This document shows positions 8,412 through 19,740 of a stretch of DNA of 50,344 bases, one piece after another. The translations under genes and the position numbers were made by a program. This DNA comes from an uncultured Roseburia sp. (GTDB lineage: Bacteria; Bacillota; Clostridia; Lachnospirales; Lachnospiraceae). The notes under the pieces were generated by a model. That model saw nothing but the letters and a program-made list of their open reading frames with translations, had not been told where the DNA came from and made no database searches. The stretch covers positions 1 to 50,344 of the forward strand of contig CANRYS010000021.1 of assembly GCA_947644305.1 (NCBI GenBank), in the 5' to 3' direction. Positions within the stretch are counted from its first letter, which is position 1; every line of letters begins with the position of its first letter.

Positions 8412-10466
8412 TTGAAGGGAAATAGAATTCAGGGGACATTACGTTCCTACCTGAGATGGCCGCTGCTTCTTTCACCACTGCTGCTCGCCATGAACATTCA
8501 TATCTATACGATGAGTATAAAAGCCGGTGCTCTGATGACCGGATATGTTCTTCTTTATATTATATTAGCATTCTTGCTATTTTACTTTAAACGCCGGGAA
8601 CTTCTTCGGGACATCGTACAGTACGCCGTTCGTTTTAATCAGACTGCCGAGCGATTGGCAGGCGATCTGGCGATTCCCCTTGTGATCACCGATTGGGCTG
8701 GTTCCTGTCTCTGGTGCAACAAGCGTTTTCTTTCTACTTTTTACCCGGAGGGTGCAAAAAAACGATTTGCGATAGATTCTGTGATCTCAAATCTAACCGT
8801 TGACACTTTTCCAAAAAGTACCACAGAAAACTCAGAGATTCACTTTCATACAGAAAATGAATATTTTAAGGCGGTGATCCAAAAAGTAAATGTGGCTGAC
8901 ACCACAAAAAATATTGCAGAAGATGCTGCTACCATGGGGCTGGGAGACAACTTCTATGTGTTCTACATTTTTGACGAGACTGAGATCATCCGTTACATGA
9001 AGGAAAATAACGAACAACGACTGGATGTAGGTCTGCTCTATATTGATAACTATGATGAATCCTTGGAGCCGATTGATGAAGTCCGTCGTGCCCTTTTGGT
9101 GGCACTGATCGACCGTAAGATCAATAAATATATGATGCGGATCGATGCCATTACAAAAAAACTGGAAAAGGACAAATATATTTTTCTGTTCCGCCACAAA
9201 TACCTGTCTGAGCTTCAAAATGATAAATTCTCTCTTTTGGATGAGATCCGAAACGTAAATGTGGGGGATGACGTATCCATCACCATAAGCATGGGAATCG
9301 GCATTCAGGCGGACACCTACAAGAAGCGCCAAGAATACTCCCGCAGTGCCATTGACCTGGCTCTTGCCAGAGGCGGGGATCAGGTTGTGATAAAAACAAA
9401 GGACAACATTCTCTATTATGGCGGGAAAAGTATCCAAAAGGAAAAAAATACCCGGGTCAAGGCGAGGGTCAAAGCACATGCTCTCCGGGAATCCATCGAA
9501 GCAGCGGAACAAGTCATCATTATGGGACATCAACTGCCGGATGTGGACGCCATGGGAAGCGCCATCGGTATTTACCGTATCGCCAATGCACTTGGAAAAA
9601 AAGCTCATATCGTCACAAATAAAGTAACATCCTCTCTGCGTCCTGTCCTAACAATGCTCATGAAAAATGGGGATTACGATGACGATCTGTTCATCACCGG
9701 AGACAGCGCCAAAGGACTGATGACCAGCGGAACTCTTCTGGTAATCGTAGACGTAAATGTTCCATCCTACACAGACGAGCCGGAACTGGTACATCTCGCC
9801 TCTTCCCTGGTGGTTTTCGACCACCATCGTCAGGCAGGCGAATCCTTTGAAAACCCTACCCTGTCCTATGTAGAACCCTTCGCCTCCTCAACCTGTGAAA
9901 TGGTGGCAGAAATCCTACAGTATGTAGGGGAAGAAATACGACTCAAATCTTACGAAGCCGATGTATTGTATTCGGGTATCATGGTGGACACAAATAATTT
10001 CATGAACAAACCTGGTGTGAGGACTTTTGAAGCGGTGGCGTTCCTGCGCCGTTCTGGGGCAGATATCACGAGGATTCGTAAACTCTTCCGCGCCGATCTG
10101 GATGAATATAAGGTGAAAGCAGAGGCAATCCAGAACACAGAAATTTTCATGAAAAGCTATGCCATTGCGCTCTGTAATGCAAACCAGTGTGAATCTCCAA
10201 CGATCGTCGGGGCAAAGATCGCCAACGAACTTCTCGATATCGACGGTATCAAAGCTTCTTTTGTCTTGACGGAATTTGACGGAAAAATATATATTAGCGC
10301 CCGATCCATCGACGAACTTAATGTACAAGTCGTCATGGAAAAGCTAGGTGGCGGCGGGCATATCACCAGCGCTGGTGCACAGTTGGAGGGACGTACCCTT
10401 CAAGATGGCCGGACCGTGATCCGAGATATATTGACTAAAATGAAAGAAGAAGGTGAACTCCAATGA
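8412..10466 (+). CDS. gdpP: Cyclic-di-AMP phosphodiesterase GdpP
   Basis: A 684-residue membrane protein that hydrolyses c-di-AMP to pApA. Two N-terminal membrane helices (about 15-60), a PAS-like domain (about 75-175), a degenerate GGDEF domain (about 190-340, with no GGDEF sequence), then the DHH/DHHA1 phosphoesterase. Metal-binding motifs are seen: [25 protein letters not shown], and [10 protein letters not shown], with [12 protein letters not shown] in DHHA1. The start is a TTG supported by GGAGGG 8 bases upstream; the next in-frame ATG would remove the first membrane helix. The stop overlaps the rplI start as ATGA, so the two are translationally coupled, in the order gdpP-rplI-dnaB common in Firmicutes. 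Confidence 0.95.
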   Translation: MKGNRIQGTLRSYLRWPLLLSPLLLAMNIHIYTMSIKAGALMTGYVLLYIILAFLLFYFKRRELLRDIVQYAVRFNQTAERLAGDLAIPLVITDWAGSCLWCNKRFLSTFYPEGAKKRFAIDSVISNLTVDTFPKSTTENSEIHFHTENEYFKAVIQKVNVADTTKNIAEDAATMGLGDNFYVFYIFDETEIIRYMKENNEQRLDVGLLYIDNYDESLEPIDEVRRALLVALIDRKINKYMMRIDAITKKLEKDKYIFLFRHKYLSELQNDKFSLLDEIRNVNVGDDVSITISMGIGIQADTYKKRQEYSRSAIDLALARGGDQVVIKTKDNILYYGGKSIQKEKNTRVKARVKAHALRESIEAAEQVIIMGHQLPDVDAMGSAIGIYRIANALGKKAHIVTNKVTSSLRPVLTMLMKNGDYDDDLFITGDSAKGLMTSGTLLVIVDVNVPSYTDEPELVHLASSLVVFDHHRQAGESFENPTLSYVEPFASSTCEMVAEILQYVGEEIRLKSYEADVLYSGIMVDTNNFMNKPGVRTFEAVAFLRRSGADITRIRKLFRADLDEYKVKAEAIQNTEIFMKSYAIALCNANQCESPTIVGAKIANELLDIDGIKASFVLTEFDGKIYISARSIDELNVQVVMEKLGGGGHITSAGAQLEGRTLQDGRTVIRDILTKMKEEGELQ

Positions 10467-10909
10467 AAGTAATACTTTTAGAAGATGTAAAATCCCTTGG
10501 AAAAAAGGGTGAAGTTGTAAATGTAAGTGATGGCTATGCCAGAAACTTTATTTTCAAGAAAAATCTTGGTCTGGAGGCCACTCCAAAAGCACTCAATGAT
10601 CTGAAGCTCCAGAAGCAGAACGATGAAAAAATCGCTGCTGAGAACTTGGAAAAGGCAAAAGCACTTGCCGGAGAGCTTTCCGGAAAATCGGTAACTCTCT
10701 CCATCAAGGCTGGTTCTGACGGACGTGCTTTCGGTTCTGTCTCCACAAAAGAAATTTCCGCTGCCGCAAAAGAGCAGCTTGGCTATGATCTGGATAAAAA
10801 GAAAATGCATCTCGCAGAACCGATCAAAAACGTGGGCAGCTTTACGGTTCCGATAAAGTTACATCCAAAAGTAACAGCAGAACTAAAAGTAATTGTAAAA
10901 GAGAAATGA
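10463..10909 (+). CDS. rplI: 50S ribosomal protein L9
   Basis: Ribosomal protein L9, 148 residues. The N-terminal rRNA-binding domain ([30 protein letters not shown], residues 1-30) is joined by a long charged helix to the C-terminal domain ([12 protein letters not shown] and later [18 protein letters not shown]). Its ATG overlaps the gdpP stop, and its own binding site GAAGGTGAA lies inside gdpP. Confidence 0.97.
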   Translation: MKVILLEDVKSLGKKGEVVNVSDGYARNFIFKKNLGLEATPKALNDLKLQKQNDEKIAAENLEKAKALAGELSGKSVTLSIKAGSDGRAFGSVSTKEISAAAKEQLGYDLDKKKMHLAEPIKNVGSFTVPIKLHPKVTAELKVIVKEK

Positions 10910-10916
10910 GACCAGC

Positions 10917-12254
10917 ATGGAAGAACAAATGATCAAGCGAATCCTTCCCCACAGCACAGAAGCAGAACAATCTGTGATCGGAGCCATGCTTCTGGATCAG
11001 GAGGCGATCATCACCGCCTCTGAGATCTTAGTGGCGGAGGATTTTTATAATCCTCAATTCAAAACACTGTATCACGCCATGATCACTCTGTATCAGGAAG
11101 GCAAACCGGCAGACCTGGTTACTCTGCAGAATAAATTGAAAGAGCAGGAAGTTCCAGTTGAGTTATGCAGTGTCGAGTTTATCAGTGGCATCATTTCCTC
11201 TGTTCCTACCTCTGCCAATATCAAGTATTATGCAGATATCGTAAAGGAAAAAGCTGTGCTCAGAAGGCTGATACGGGTATCCGAATCCATCACCAACGAA
11301 TGTTATCAGGATACAGAAAATCTGGATCAGCTTCTCGAACAGACAGAAAAACAGATTTTCGACGTGGTACAGAATCGTTCTACCAGTGATTTTGTCCCCA
11401 TTCGCCAGGTAGCATTGGAGACTCTCGAAAGCATCCAGAATGCCGCCAAAACGGTGGGGGCGGTAACTGGCATATCCACAGGCTTTTATGATCTGGATGC
11501 CAGGACTGCGGGACTGCAAAAATCCGATCTAATTCTAATCGCCGCCCGTCCTTCCATGGGGAAGACGGCATTTGTCCTGAACATCGCAGAGACCGTCGCC
11601 ATAAAAAACAACGTTTCCACAGCTATTTTCAGCCTGGAGATGTCAAGAGTCCAACTGGCAAAACGACTGATCTCCATGAACTCAAAGGTAGATTCCCAGC
11701 ATATACGTGTGGGAAACCTGGCAGATGAGGAATGGGGAAAGCTTACAGAAAGTACGATTCTCCTCGGAGAATCCCCTCTCGTTATCGACGATACACCCGG
11801 CATCAGTATTGCACAACTGCGCTCAAAATGCCGAAAGCTTAAACTCGAAAACAATCTCGGATTGGTGATTATCGACTACCTGCAACTGATGTCAGGCTCA
11901 GGAAGCCGGAAAAATGAATCCCGCCAACAGGAGATCTCCGATATTTCCCGCTCCCTCAAAGCACTGGCAAGAGAGATTGACTGTCCGGTCATCGCTCTCT
12001 CCCAGTTGAGCCGAGCAGTAGAGAGCCGGGAAGACAAACGCCCCATGCTTTCCGATCTCCGTGAATCCGGTGCCATCGAACAGGACGCCGATGTTGTTAT
12101 GTTTATTTACCGGGATGAATATTACCACAAAGATTCTGAAGAAAAAGGTGTGACGGAGATCATCATTGGAAAACAACGAAACGGTCCCACCTGCACCATC
12201 AAACTAAAATGGCTGGCAGAATACACGAAATTTGCCAATCTTGAGACAAATTAG
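10917..12254 (+). CDS. dnaB: Replicative DNA helicase DnaB
   Basis: Hexameric replicative helicase, 445 residues. N-terminal primase-interacting domain (about 1-110; STEAEQSVIGAMLLD) and RecA-type ATPase (about 170-445) with Walker A ARPSMGKTAF, Walker B LVIIDYLQLM, the DnaB motif SQLSRAVESR and RESGAIEQDADVV. It begins 7 bp after rplI. The binding site before the ATG at 10917 is weak (ATGAGA), so translation may be coupled to rplI; an ATG four codons later is an alternative. Confidence 0.96.
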   Translation: MEEQMIKRILPHSTEAEQSVIGAMLLDQEAIITASEILVAEDFYNPQFKTLYHAMITLYQEGKPADLVTLQNKLKEQEVPVELCSVEFISGIISSVPTSANIKYYADIVKEKAVLRRLIRVSESITNECYQDTENLDQLLEQTEKQIFDVVQNRSTSDFVPIRQVALETLESIQNAAKTVGAVTGISTGFYDLDARTAGLQKSDLILIAARPSMGKTAFVLNIAETVAIKNNVSTAIFSLEMSRVQLAKRLISMNSKVDSQHIRVGNLADEEWGKLTESTILLGESPLVIDDTPGISIAQLRSKCRKLKLENNLGLVIIDYLQLMSGSGSRKNESRQQEISDISRSLKALAREIDCPVIALSQLSRAVESREDKRPMLSDLRESGAIEQDADVVMFIYRDEYYHKDSEEKGVTEIIIGKQRNGPTCTIKLKWLAEYTKFANLETN

Positions 12255-12328
12255 CAGTTTTATTCCCTATTTTGTCATATCACGGCGAAAGCCGTCGGAC
12301 GAATCTCGCAAAATATGCGGACCACTAC

Positions 12329-12381
12329 TTGAAGTCCTTATCCTTAATGCTATACTTAAATAGAACATTAAGGAAAGGACT
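12329..12381 (+). promoter_or_regulatory. Promoter framed by a long inverted repeat, ahead of the MerR-like gene
   Basis: TTGAAG (12329-12334), 16-bp spacer and TATACT (12351-12356). The -10 box lies in the loop of an inverted repeat: 12333-12349 (AGTCCTTATCCTTAATG) pairs with 12366-12381 (CATTAAGGAAAGGACT) with one bulged base. The same DNA could be an operator or form a leader hairpin. Confidence 0.6.
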
Positions 12382-12392
12382 GATTTTATTTT

Positions 12393-12983
12393 ATGAAAGA
12401 ACCAGTACAGTTATGCTACTCCATATCGGAAGCCGCCAAGCTCATGAACGTGGAACCCCATGTATTACGCTACTGGGAGGACGAGCTTTGCCTTAACATT
12501 ACACGCAACTCCATGGGACACCGCATATATACAGACGACGACCTGAAGATTTTTAAATCCATACAAAATCTCAAGGCAAATCATATCTCTCTCAAAGATA
12601 TCAAGAGCCAGATTCCATCTTCGGGACAAGTCTCTGACACAGCAGTCAGTCCCTCCGGACAAAGTGGAATAAAAACAAATGATGATGCACAACATGGCGA
12701 CAAAATGACACAATTTAAGTCTATACTTACTAATATCATAAAAGATGCCATGAGTGAAAATTCAAGAGAGCTTAGCGATCATATCAGCTCAAGGGTTTCT
12801 GAGGATGTGCGCAAGGAAATTGACTATTTGGTCAGACAGCGTGAGGAATCAGAAGAGGCCCGGTTCAAACAGTTGGACGAGACCATTCGAAATTTTCAGA
12901 AGGCGAGACAAGAAGCTGCCGTAGCTAAAGTGAACGAAAAAAATAAGGGAAAAAAGAAACGCATATTCCATAAGAAGAAGTAA
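12393..12983 (+). CDS. MerR-like helix-turn-helix protein with coiled-coil tail
   Basis: A 196-residue protein. Residues 1-75 form a MerR-type winged helix (SISEAAKLMNVEPHVLRYWEDEL, GHRIYTDDDLKIFKSIQNLK). Residues 105-180 are rich in Glu, Arg and Lys with heptad-like spacing, suggesting a coiled coil, and the end is strongly basic (KGKKKRIFHKKK). There is no metal- or drug-binding Cys. The architecture recalls chromosome-anchoring RacA-like proteins as much as classical MerR activators. It has its own promoter within an inverted repeat, suggesting autoregulation. Confidence 0.7.
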   Translation: MKEPVQLCYSISEAAKLMNVEPHVLRYWEDELCLNITRNSMGHRIYTDDDLKIFKSIQNLKANHISLKDIKSQIPSSGQVSDTAVSPSGQSGIKTNDDAQHGDKMTQFKSILTNIIKDAMSENSRELSDHISSRVSEDVRKEIDYLVRQREESEEARFKQLDETIRNFQKARQEAAVAKVNEKNKGKKKRIFHKKK

Positions 12984-13012
12984 AAATTCCCATATTAATT
13001 TTCCATTAGTAC

Positions 13013-13041
13013 TTGCATTCCCTTTATGAAAATGTTATAAT
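13013..13041 (+). promoter_or_regulatory. Strong SigA-type promoter of the 309-aa secreted protein
   Basis: TTGCAT (13013-13018), 17-bp spacer, TATAAT (13036-13041), 70 bp ahead of the start. Confidence 0.75.
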
Positions 13042-13111
13042 GTCTTCACAATATCGCTTTGCCTATTAGTGATTTTTCACAAATATGGAGGCAAATTAAA
13101 AAGGAGGAAGA

Positions 13112-14041
13112 ATGTTTATGTTCTCAAAAGTTTCAAAGAAAATCGTAGCAGGAACATTGATTATGGCAGTAGCTGTATCCTGCGCAAGCGTTTCTGCACC
13201 GGAAGCTTCCGCAGCTCCTAAGTTGAACAAGAAGAAACTTACTCTTACAGTAGGTGGAAAAGATGCTAAACTTACAGCAGGCGCTAAAGCAAAATGGTCA
13301 ACCAGCAATAAGCAGGTAGCTAATGTTAAAGGAAAAGGGAAATCTGCTACTGTAACAGCAACAGGAGCAGGTAGTTGTACAATTACAGCTAAAGTGGGAA
13401 GTAAAAAACTTAATTGTAAAGTAACCGTTAAAGCAGCTAAATCTGGTACTGTTATTTATGATCTTGCAAAGGAGACTGGATCCAATTCTGAGACCGGTGA
13501 GTCTTTTGCAGCACCAGTAAAATGTCCTTACAGCACATTTAAGTATGACAGCTTCAGCATGTGGCTTTGCCGCGCTGTATTCTATGATCCAGCAAACGGC
13601 GGAAAAGACTTTAGAGGAAAGAAGATCAATATCTCTGTAACAGTTAAGAACTCTGGTAAGAATGACCTTGCCGAGCTCGGATTCTGCTTCAATTATACAT
13701 CTGGTGGAGCTGCTTCTTATCCATTTGCTTACCATGTAATTGACTCTAAGCTTCGTACTCAGATCGCAAAGAAAGCAAATCAGAAATGGAGCCTTGCTTC
13801 TGTAAAGAAGAACAAGTCACATAAAGGTGCCGTAGTTAAAGAAGGTAAGATTAAGAAGGGTAAGACCTATACATACAACTTTAGCTACACCATTCCTAAG
13901 AACGCTATGAACGGCGACAAGGATCCTGATACCAACATCAACTACCCAATCATGTTCTACATCCCGAACCTGAAAGACAATTGTCCATATCAGACAGGTG
14001 ATGAAATTACAGTATTGAAAGCGAAATTCACTGTAGCATAA
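13112..14041 (+). CDS. Secreted Big_2-domain protein, unknown function
   Basis: A 309-residue exported protein. Signal peptide (1-35, ending ASA-AP), a Big_2-like Ig module (about 36-110: KLTLTVGGKDAKL, WSTSNKQVANVKGKGKSATVTATGAGSCTITAKV) and a C-terminal beta-rich domain (about 115-309) that I cannot assign. That part contains ISVTVKNSGKNDLAELGFC and SFSMWLCRAV, which fits a carbohydrate-binding-like sandwich, but there is no catalytic motif. An ideal promoter, GGAGGAAG binding site and perfect terminator make it a single, probably highly expressed gene. It may be a surface or matrix protein. An ATG two codons in is an alternative start. Confidence 0.75.
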   Translation: MFMFSKVSKKIVAGTLIMAVAVSCASVSAPEASAAPKLNKKKLTLTVGGKDAKLTAGAKAKWSTSNKQVANVKGKGKSATVTATGAGSCTITAKVGSKKLNCKVTVKAAKSGTVIYDLAKETGSNSETGESFAAPVKCPYSTFKYDSFSMWLCRAVFYDPANGGKDFRGKKINISVTVKNSGKNDLAELGFCFNYTSGGAASYPFAYHVIDSKLRTQIAKKANQKWSLASVKKNKSHKGAVVKEGKIKKGKTYTYNFSYTIPKNAMNGDKDPDTNINYPIMFYIPNLKDNCPYQTGDEITVLKAKFTVA

Positions 14042-14062
14042 TTTGTTATGATTGAGTTTTTA

Positions 14063-14097
14063 ACAGACATCTTCTTTGGAAGATGTCTGTTTTTTTA
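14063..14097 (+). terminator. Rho-independent terminator after the 309-aa protein
   Basis: A perfect 12-bp stem, ACAGACATCTTC with GAAGATGTCTGT, TTTG loop, then seven T. Confidence 0.92.
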
Positions 14098-14173
14098 AAC
14101 AATAAAAGAAGATTATGTGCCCAAACACTCTGTGCTGTGTAACTCTCACAGTCTTTGCCTTCTTGATAGATAT

Positions 14174-14217
14174 AAAAAACCGCGTATCTGCTGATCTCTC
14201 ACAACAAATACACGGTT
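14174..14217 (-). terminator. Rho-independent terminator of the hrcA-grpE-dnaK-dnaJ operon
   Basis: On the minus strand AACCGTGTATTTG pairs imperfectly with CAGATACGCGGTT and is followed by six T. It lies 61 bp past the dnaJ stop. Confidence 0.7.
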
Positions 14218-14277
14218 CATAGACCCTGTGCTCAGTGCAGTTTTTCACCGCAACATATTTATCTCATATAGACGTAT

Positions 14278-15381
14278 TCAACGTCTCTTATGCTTTTTCC
14301 CATCCTTTTCGTTGAAGCTGTCTTCTAGCTGCTGTAACAGCTTCTTCTGCTCCTTACTTACCGTTGTGGGAACATCAACCACAATATCTACATAGTGATT
14401 TCCTCGAAGCTTTTTGTTTCTGAGAGAAGGAACTCCCTTGCCTCTCAGTCTTACTCTCGTTCCATTCTGAGTTCCTGCTTTCACAGTATAAGCCACTTCG
14501 CCATCGATGGTTTTTACTACAATCTCTCCTCCCAACACCGCCTTAGGATAAGATATCTTAACGGTAGAGAAAATATCATAATCACGTCTCTCAAAGTCTG
14601 GATTACGCTCCACAAATACCTCTACCAGTAAATCTCCTCTTGCACCACCATTGGTTCCAGGCTCTCCCTTCCCGCGGATACGAACGCTCTGGCCATGGTC
14701 GATCCCGGCTGGTATCGATACCTGAATTTTTTTGCGGCTTGATGTATAACCCGTTCCATGGCATTCTCCACATTTATCTTTGATCACCTTTCCGGAACCA
14801 TGACAATGAGGACATGTCGTCACATTTTGTACCATACCAAACAGGGATTTCTGCGTTGTAACCACCTGTCCCTTACCACCACAGGTAGCACAGGTCTCCG
14901 GCGTAGTTCCTGGTTTAGCCCCTGTTCCATGACAAGTGCTACATTCATCTTTTAAATTTAGCTCCAGTTCCTTATCTACACCGAAACAGGCTTCCTCCAG
15001 AGTGATCCTTACCTGAGCACGAAGATTGGCTCCCCTGGTAGGTGCATTGGGATCACGACGCCTTCCACCGCCAAAAAAATCTCCAAAGATATCCCCGAAG
15101 ATATCTCCCATATCCATACCAGAAAAGTCAAAACCGCCAGCTCCACCGCCATTTTCAAATGCCGCGTGTCCAAACTGGTCATACTGCCTTCTCTTTTCCG
15201 AATCACTCAGTACCGCATACGCCTCCGAAGCCTCCTTGAACTTTGCCTCTGCCTCGGCATTCCCTGGATTTGTATCAGGATGATATTTTTTCGCCAGCTT
15301 ACGATAAGCACTTTTTAATTCGCCGTCGCCAGCATTCCGGTCGACGCCTAGCACTTCATAGTAATCACGTTTCTCAGCCAT
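14278..15381 (-). CDS. dnaJ: Chaperone DnaJ
   Basis: Hsp40 co-chaperone, 367 residues, which stimulates the ATPase of DnaK. J domain (1-70, [12 protein letters not shown] and the HPD motif in [10 protein letters not shown]), Gly/Phe region (about 75-115), four zinc-binding CxxCxGxG repeats ([32 protein letters not shown]), and the C-terminal substrate-binding domain. An upstream in-frame start would add 13 residues, but GGAGAGA lies directly before the ATG at 15381. An 8-bp hairpin (15411-15434) separates it from dnaK and may influence processing of the mRNA. Confidence 0.97.
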   Translation of the reverse strand: MAEKRDYYEVLGVDRNAGDGELKSAYRKLAKKYHPDTNPGNAEAEAKFKEASEAYAVLSDSEKRRQYDQFGHAAFENGGGAGGFDFSGMDMGDIFGDIFGDFFGGGRRRDPNAPTRGANLRAQVRITLEEACFGVDKELELNLKDECSTCHGTGAKPGTTPETCATCGGKGQVVTTQKSLFGMVQNVTTCPHCHGSGKVIKDKCGECHGTGYTSSRKKIQVSIPAGIDHGQSVRIRGKGEPGTNGGARGDLLVEVFVERNPDFERRDYDIFSTVKISYPKAVLGGEIVVKTIDGEVAYTVKAGTQNGTRVRLRGKGVPSLRNKKLRGNHYVDIVVDVPTTVSKEQKKLLQQLEDSFNEKDGKKHKRR

Positions 15382-15461
15382 TTTCTCTCCTCCAAAACAA
15401 AGAACTTTGACTCGTGCCAATACAACAGCACGAGCCCCAGTTCCATATTATCAGCCCAATT

Positions 15462-17363
<1,902 letters not shown>

Positions 17364-17408
17364 TTAAAATTTATATGAATGATATAAAATAACGCTTTTC
17401 AATGTGGC

Positions 17409-18032
17409 CTAATTAACCACCTTGACCATGGAATGTCTTACCACACTCTCCTTGTACATATATCCCTTCTGGAATTCTTCAGAGATAATGTTGGCTTCCA
17501 TGGAGTCATCCTCATCATGCATCACTGCATTGTGTAAATTGGGATCAAATTCTTTTCCCACTGCTTCGATGGGGACAACCCCAATCTCTTCAAGCACCGT
17601 GGAAAACTGCTTATATACCGCTTCCATACCTTTGACAAAGGCATTCTCTTTTTCCTCTTCCGTAACTGCCCCCAGACCTCGTTCAAAATTATCCACCACG
17701 GGAAGAATTTTTTCAACCACGGACTTGGCACCGATCTCAAACATCAATGTTTTTTCCTTTTCTGAGCGGTTTCTAAAATTCTCAAACTCTGCCATATTTC
17801 GCAGAAGTCGATCATTTAATTCTTCGATTTTTTCATCTTTTTTATCTTTTCTCTTTTTCTTTTTTTCCTTTGTCGAAGCTTTGGAATCTTTTTTTTCCTC
17901 TGATTCCGGCGCCGTCTCCCCGCCAGAAGTCATATCCTCTTCCTTTTGGATATCCTCTGCCTTTTCTTCCGCAGCGATCTCTTCTGTATCGTTCTCGTTG
18001 TCTATCTGCTCGTTTACCTTTTCTTCTTCCAC
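17409..18032 (-). CDS. grpE: Nucleotide exchange factor GrpE
   Basis: GrpE, 207 residues, which releases ADP from DnaK. The first 80 residues are acidic and then very Lys-rich (KEKKKKRKDKKDEK) and poorly conserved in the family. Residues 85-130 form the long dimer helix (LNDRLLRNMAEFENFRNRSEKE) and the C-terminal beta domain ends EEFQKGYMYKESVVRHSMVKV. The start appears to be a GTG at 18032, 24 bp after the hrcA stop, with only a weak binding site (AAGGCGG). Confidence 0.95.
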   Translation of the reverse strand: MEEEKVNEQIDNENDTEEIAAEEKAEDIQKEEDMTSGGETAPESEEKKDSKASTKEKKKKRKDKKDEKIEELNDRLLRNMAEFENFRNRSEKEKTLMFEIGAKSVVEKILPVVDNFERGLGAVTEEEKENAFVKGMEAVYKQFSTVLEEIGVVPIEAVGKEFDPNLHNAVMHDEDDSMEANIISEEFQKGYMYKESVVRHSMVKVVN

Positions 18033-18056
18033 GTTCTCTACCGCCTTTCCATCTAT

Positions 18057-19085
18057 CTATTCCTTAGCTTTAAAAATATCATCCAACTGCTGCATACAGT
18101 TCTCCAGAGTCCCGACCACCTTCTCATAATCCATACGTTTCGGTCCAACGATTCCGATCTTTCCATAAACGCCTTCTTTGATCTTATAAGTAGCGGTCAC
18201 CACAGAACAGTTTTTCATGGCTTCCACTGGCGATTCGTCACCAATATATACCTGAATCCCATGTTCTTCTGGATCTGCCTCATCGTTGACCCACGCTTCC
18301 AGTCTCTGCTTTTCCTCAAAAGTGGATAATAATTCTACCATCTTCTCTTTATCACTGAGTTCTGGATATTTCAAAATATTGGTAGCACCGGATGTATAAA
18401 TCTCTGATGTTTCCTCATCCTTCAGCGCCTCTCCAACGCAGTCGAGAATACTAGAAGCAAGATCCCCGTATTCTCCTGCCTTCTCTTTGATGTCCTGCAT
18501 GATCGCCAGATTGATCTCTGTCACATCCAGACCGTTTAAGGCTGCATTTATCAGGAAATTCAACTGTGAGACAATATTATCGTCAATCGGGTATGCCAAA
18601 TCAATAAACTTGTTATTTACATGGTTATTATCCAGAACAACAATGACAAGAAGCTGTACGTCAGATATCTGATTCAGTTGAATAAACTTAATCTTCTTAT
18701 GTTCATATCTCGGTTTGGAAACCATGGTGGTATAATTCGTATTCTCAGCAAGCAGCTTCGCCACCTGTTTCAAAAGCAGATCAATCTTATCCGCCTTCTC
18801 GATCAGCACTCCCTTCATATCGTCTACTTCTTTTTCTTTATTTTTCAGAACTGTGTCTACATAAAGACGATATGCTTTGTCTGAAGGAATCCTTCCCGCT
18901 GAAGTATGGGGCTGGAGAATATATCCCATTTCCTCCAGATCTGCCATCTCATTTCGGATCGTCGCGGAACTCAGATTCAGATCCGTATACTTGGAAACAG
19001 TTCGTGAACCAACCGGCTCCCCGCTCTCCATGTAATTATGGATGATCGCTTCCAGAATCTTCTGCTTCCGCTCATCCAATACCAT
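18057..19085 (-). CDS. hrcA: Heat-inducible repressor HrcA
   Basis: Repressor of class I heat-shock genes, 342 residues. N-terminal winged helix (VLDERKQKILEAIIHNYMESGEPVGSRTVSKY, SSATIRNEMADLEEMGYI), a GAF-like middle and the C-terminal part ending KRMDYEKVVGTLENCMQQL. A longer frame to 19115 would start within the CIRCE operator, whereas GGAAGTG before the ATG at 19085 gives the normal start. First gene of the operon and target of its own repression via CIRCE. Confidence 0.97.
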   Translation of the reverse strand: MVLDERKQKILEAIIHNYMESGEPVGSRTVSKYTDLNLSSATIRNEMADLEEMGYILQPHTSAGRIPSDKAYRLYVDTVLKNKEKEVDDMKGVLIEKADKIDLLLKQVAKLLAENTNYTTMVSKPRYEHKKIKFIQLNQISDVQLLVIVVLDNNHVNNKFIDLAYPIDDNIVSQLNFLINAALNGLDVTEINLAIMQDIKEKAGEYGDLASSILDCVGEALKDEETSEIYTSGATNILKYPELSDKEKMVELLSTFEEKQRLEAWVNDEADPEEHGIQVYIGDESPVEAMKNCSVVTATYKIKEGVYGKIGIVGPKRMDYEKVVGTLENCMQQLDDIFKAKE

Positions 19086-19101
19086 GTAATCACTTCCTTT
19101 G

Positions 19102-19128
19102 TTAGCACTCAACAATATCGAGTGCTAA
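19102..19128. promoter_or_regulatory. CIRCE operator
   Basis: A perfect TTAGCACTC-N9-GAGTGCTAA, the binding site of HrcA, between the hrcA promoter and start codon. Confidence 0.97.
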
Positions 19129-19143
19129 TCATTGACTAAATTA

Positions 19144-19172
19144 AAGATAACACCCTTGCACGCGTTTGTCAA
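19144..19172 (-). promoter_or_regulatory. SigA-type promoter of the heat-shock operon
   Basis: On the minus strand TTGACA (19172-19167), 17-bp spacer, TATCTT (19149-19144). The whole promoter except the end of the -10 lies in a 10-bp inverted repeat (AACACCCTTG at 19149-19158 with 19170-19179) that could also end transcription arriving from the cvpA side. Confidence 0.8.
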
Positions 19173-19204
19173 GGGTGTTTTTTAGATTTATGATGAAATT
19201 TCCA

Positions 19205-19708
19205 TTATATCATTGGGAAATCAAACTGTTTCAAAAAATTTGGAATCGGGTTGCATTTTTGAAACCACATCACTCTGTCACTGCCTCTGGCTGCCTTGAC
19301 AATCTCTCCAACCCATTCATATTCTTGTAATGCTCCCAGTAGCGCCAATATACTCCAAACAACAAAAAAACCTGTGATAATACCAAATAGCGCGCCCCCC
19401 AACTTATTCAGCCCTCCAAGAATGGGTGTATCACCAATAATCTGTAGCAAATGGTCAATGATATTGAATACGATAATGGCCACCAAAAGCGCTATGATAT
19501 ATCCAATCCCTTCCCTCGCTGTAAGCGTGTCGGGAAGCCGCTTCGCAACAACCGGTGCAATACCGATGGTTGCGGCGATAATAAGCAGATTTTTAATCAC
19601 ATGGTACAGGCTGAGAAGCAATCCATGTTTGGCTCCGATCAAAATACAGCAAAGTATGACCACTAATAAAAATATTTCTAGCACCCGTCCTTGCAATTCT
19701 ACTGACAT
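19205..19708 (-). CDS. CvpA family membrane protein
   Basis: A 167-residue protein with four predicted membrane helices (about 10-30, 36-55, 70-88, 107-125) and the CvpA-type segments GAKHGLLLSLYHVIKNLL and GGLNKLGGALFGIITGFFVVW. CvpA homologues are linked to colicin V export and cell envelope resistance; the role in Firmicutes is unclear. GAAAGGAGAAAGG precedes the ATG. It is last in a three-gene run with a DUF5711 and an MPN-like protein. Confidence 0.85.
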   Translation of the reverse strand: MSVELQGRVLEIFLLVVILCCILIGAKHGLLLSLYHVIKNLLIIAATIGIAPVVAKRLPDTLTAREGIGYIIALLVAIIVFNIIDHLLQIIGDTPILGGLNKLGGALFGIITGFFVVWSILALLGALQEYEWVGEIVKAARGSDRVMWFQKCNPIPNFLKQFDFPMI

Positions 19709-19740
19709 ATGCCCTTTCTCCTTTCATTTCCCCGCAGCGA

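Noticed and set aside
8832-9608. A 258-codon minus-strand frame inside gdpP
   Set aside because: It is a shadow of gdpP codon use; no start signal or known domain.
12284-12297. Hairpin ACGGC-GAAA-GCCGT after dnaB as a terminator
   Set aside because: Only five base pairs and no T-run follows.
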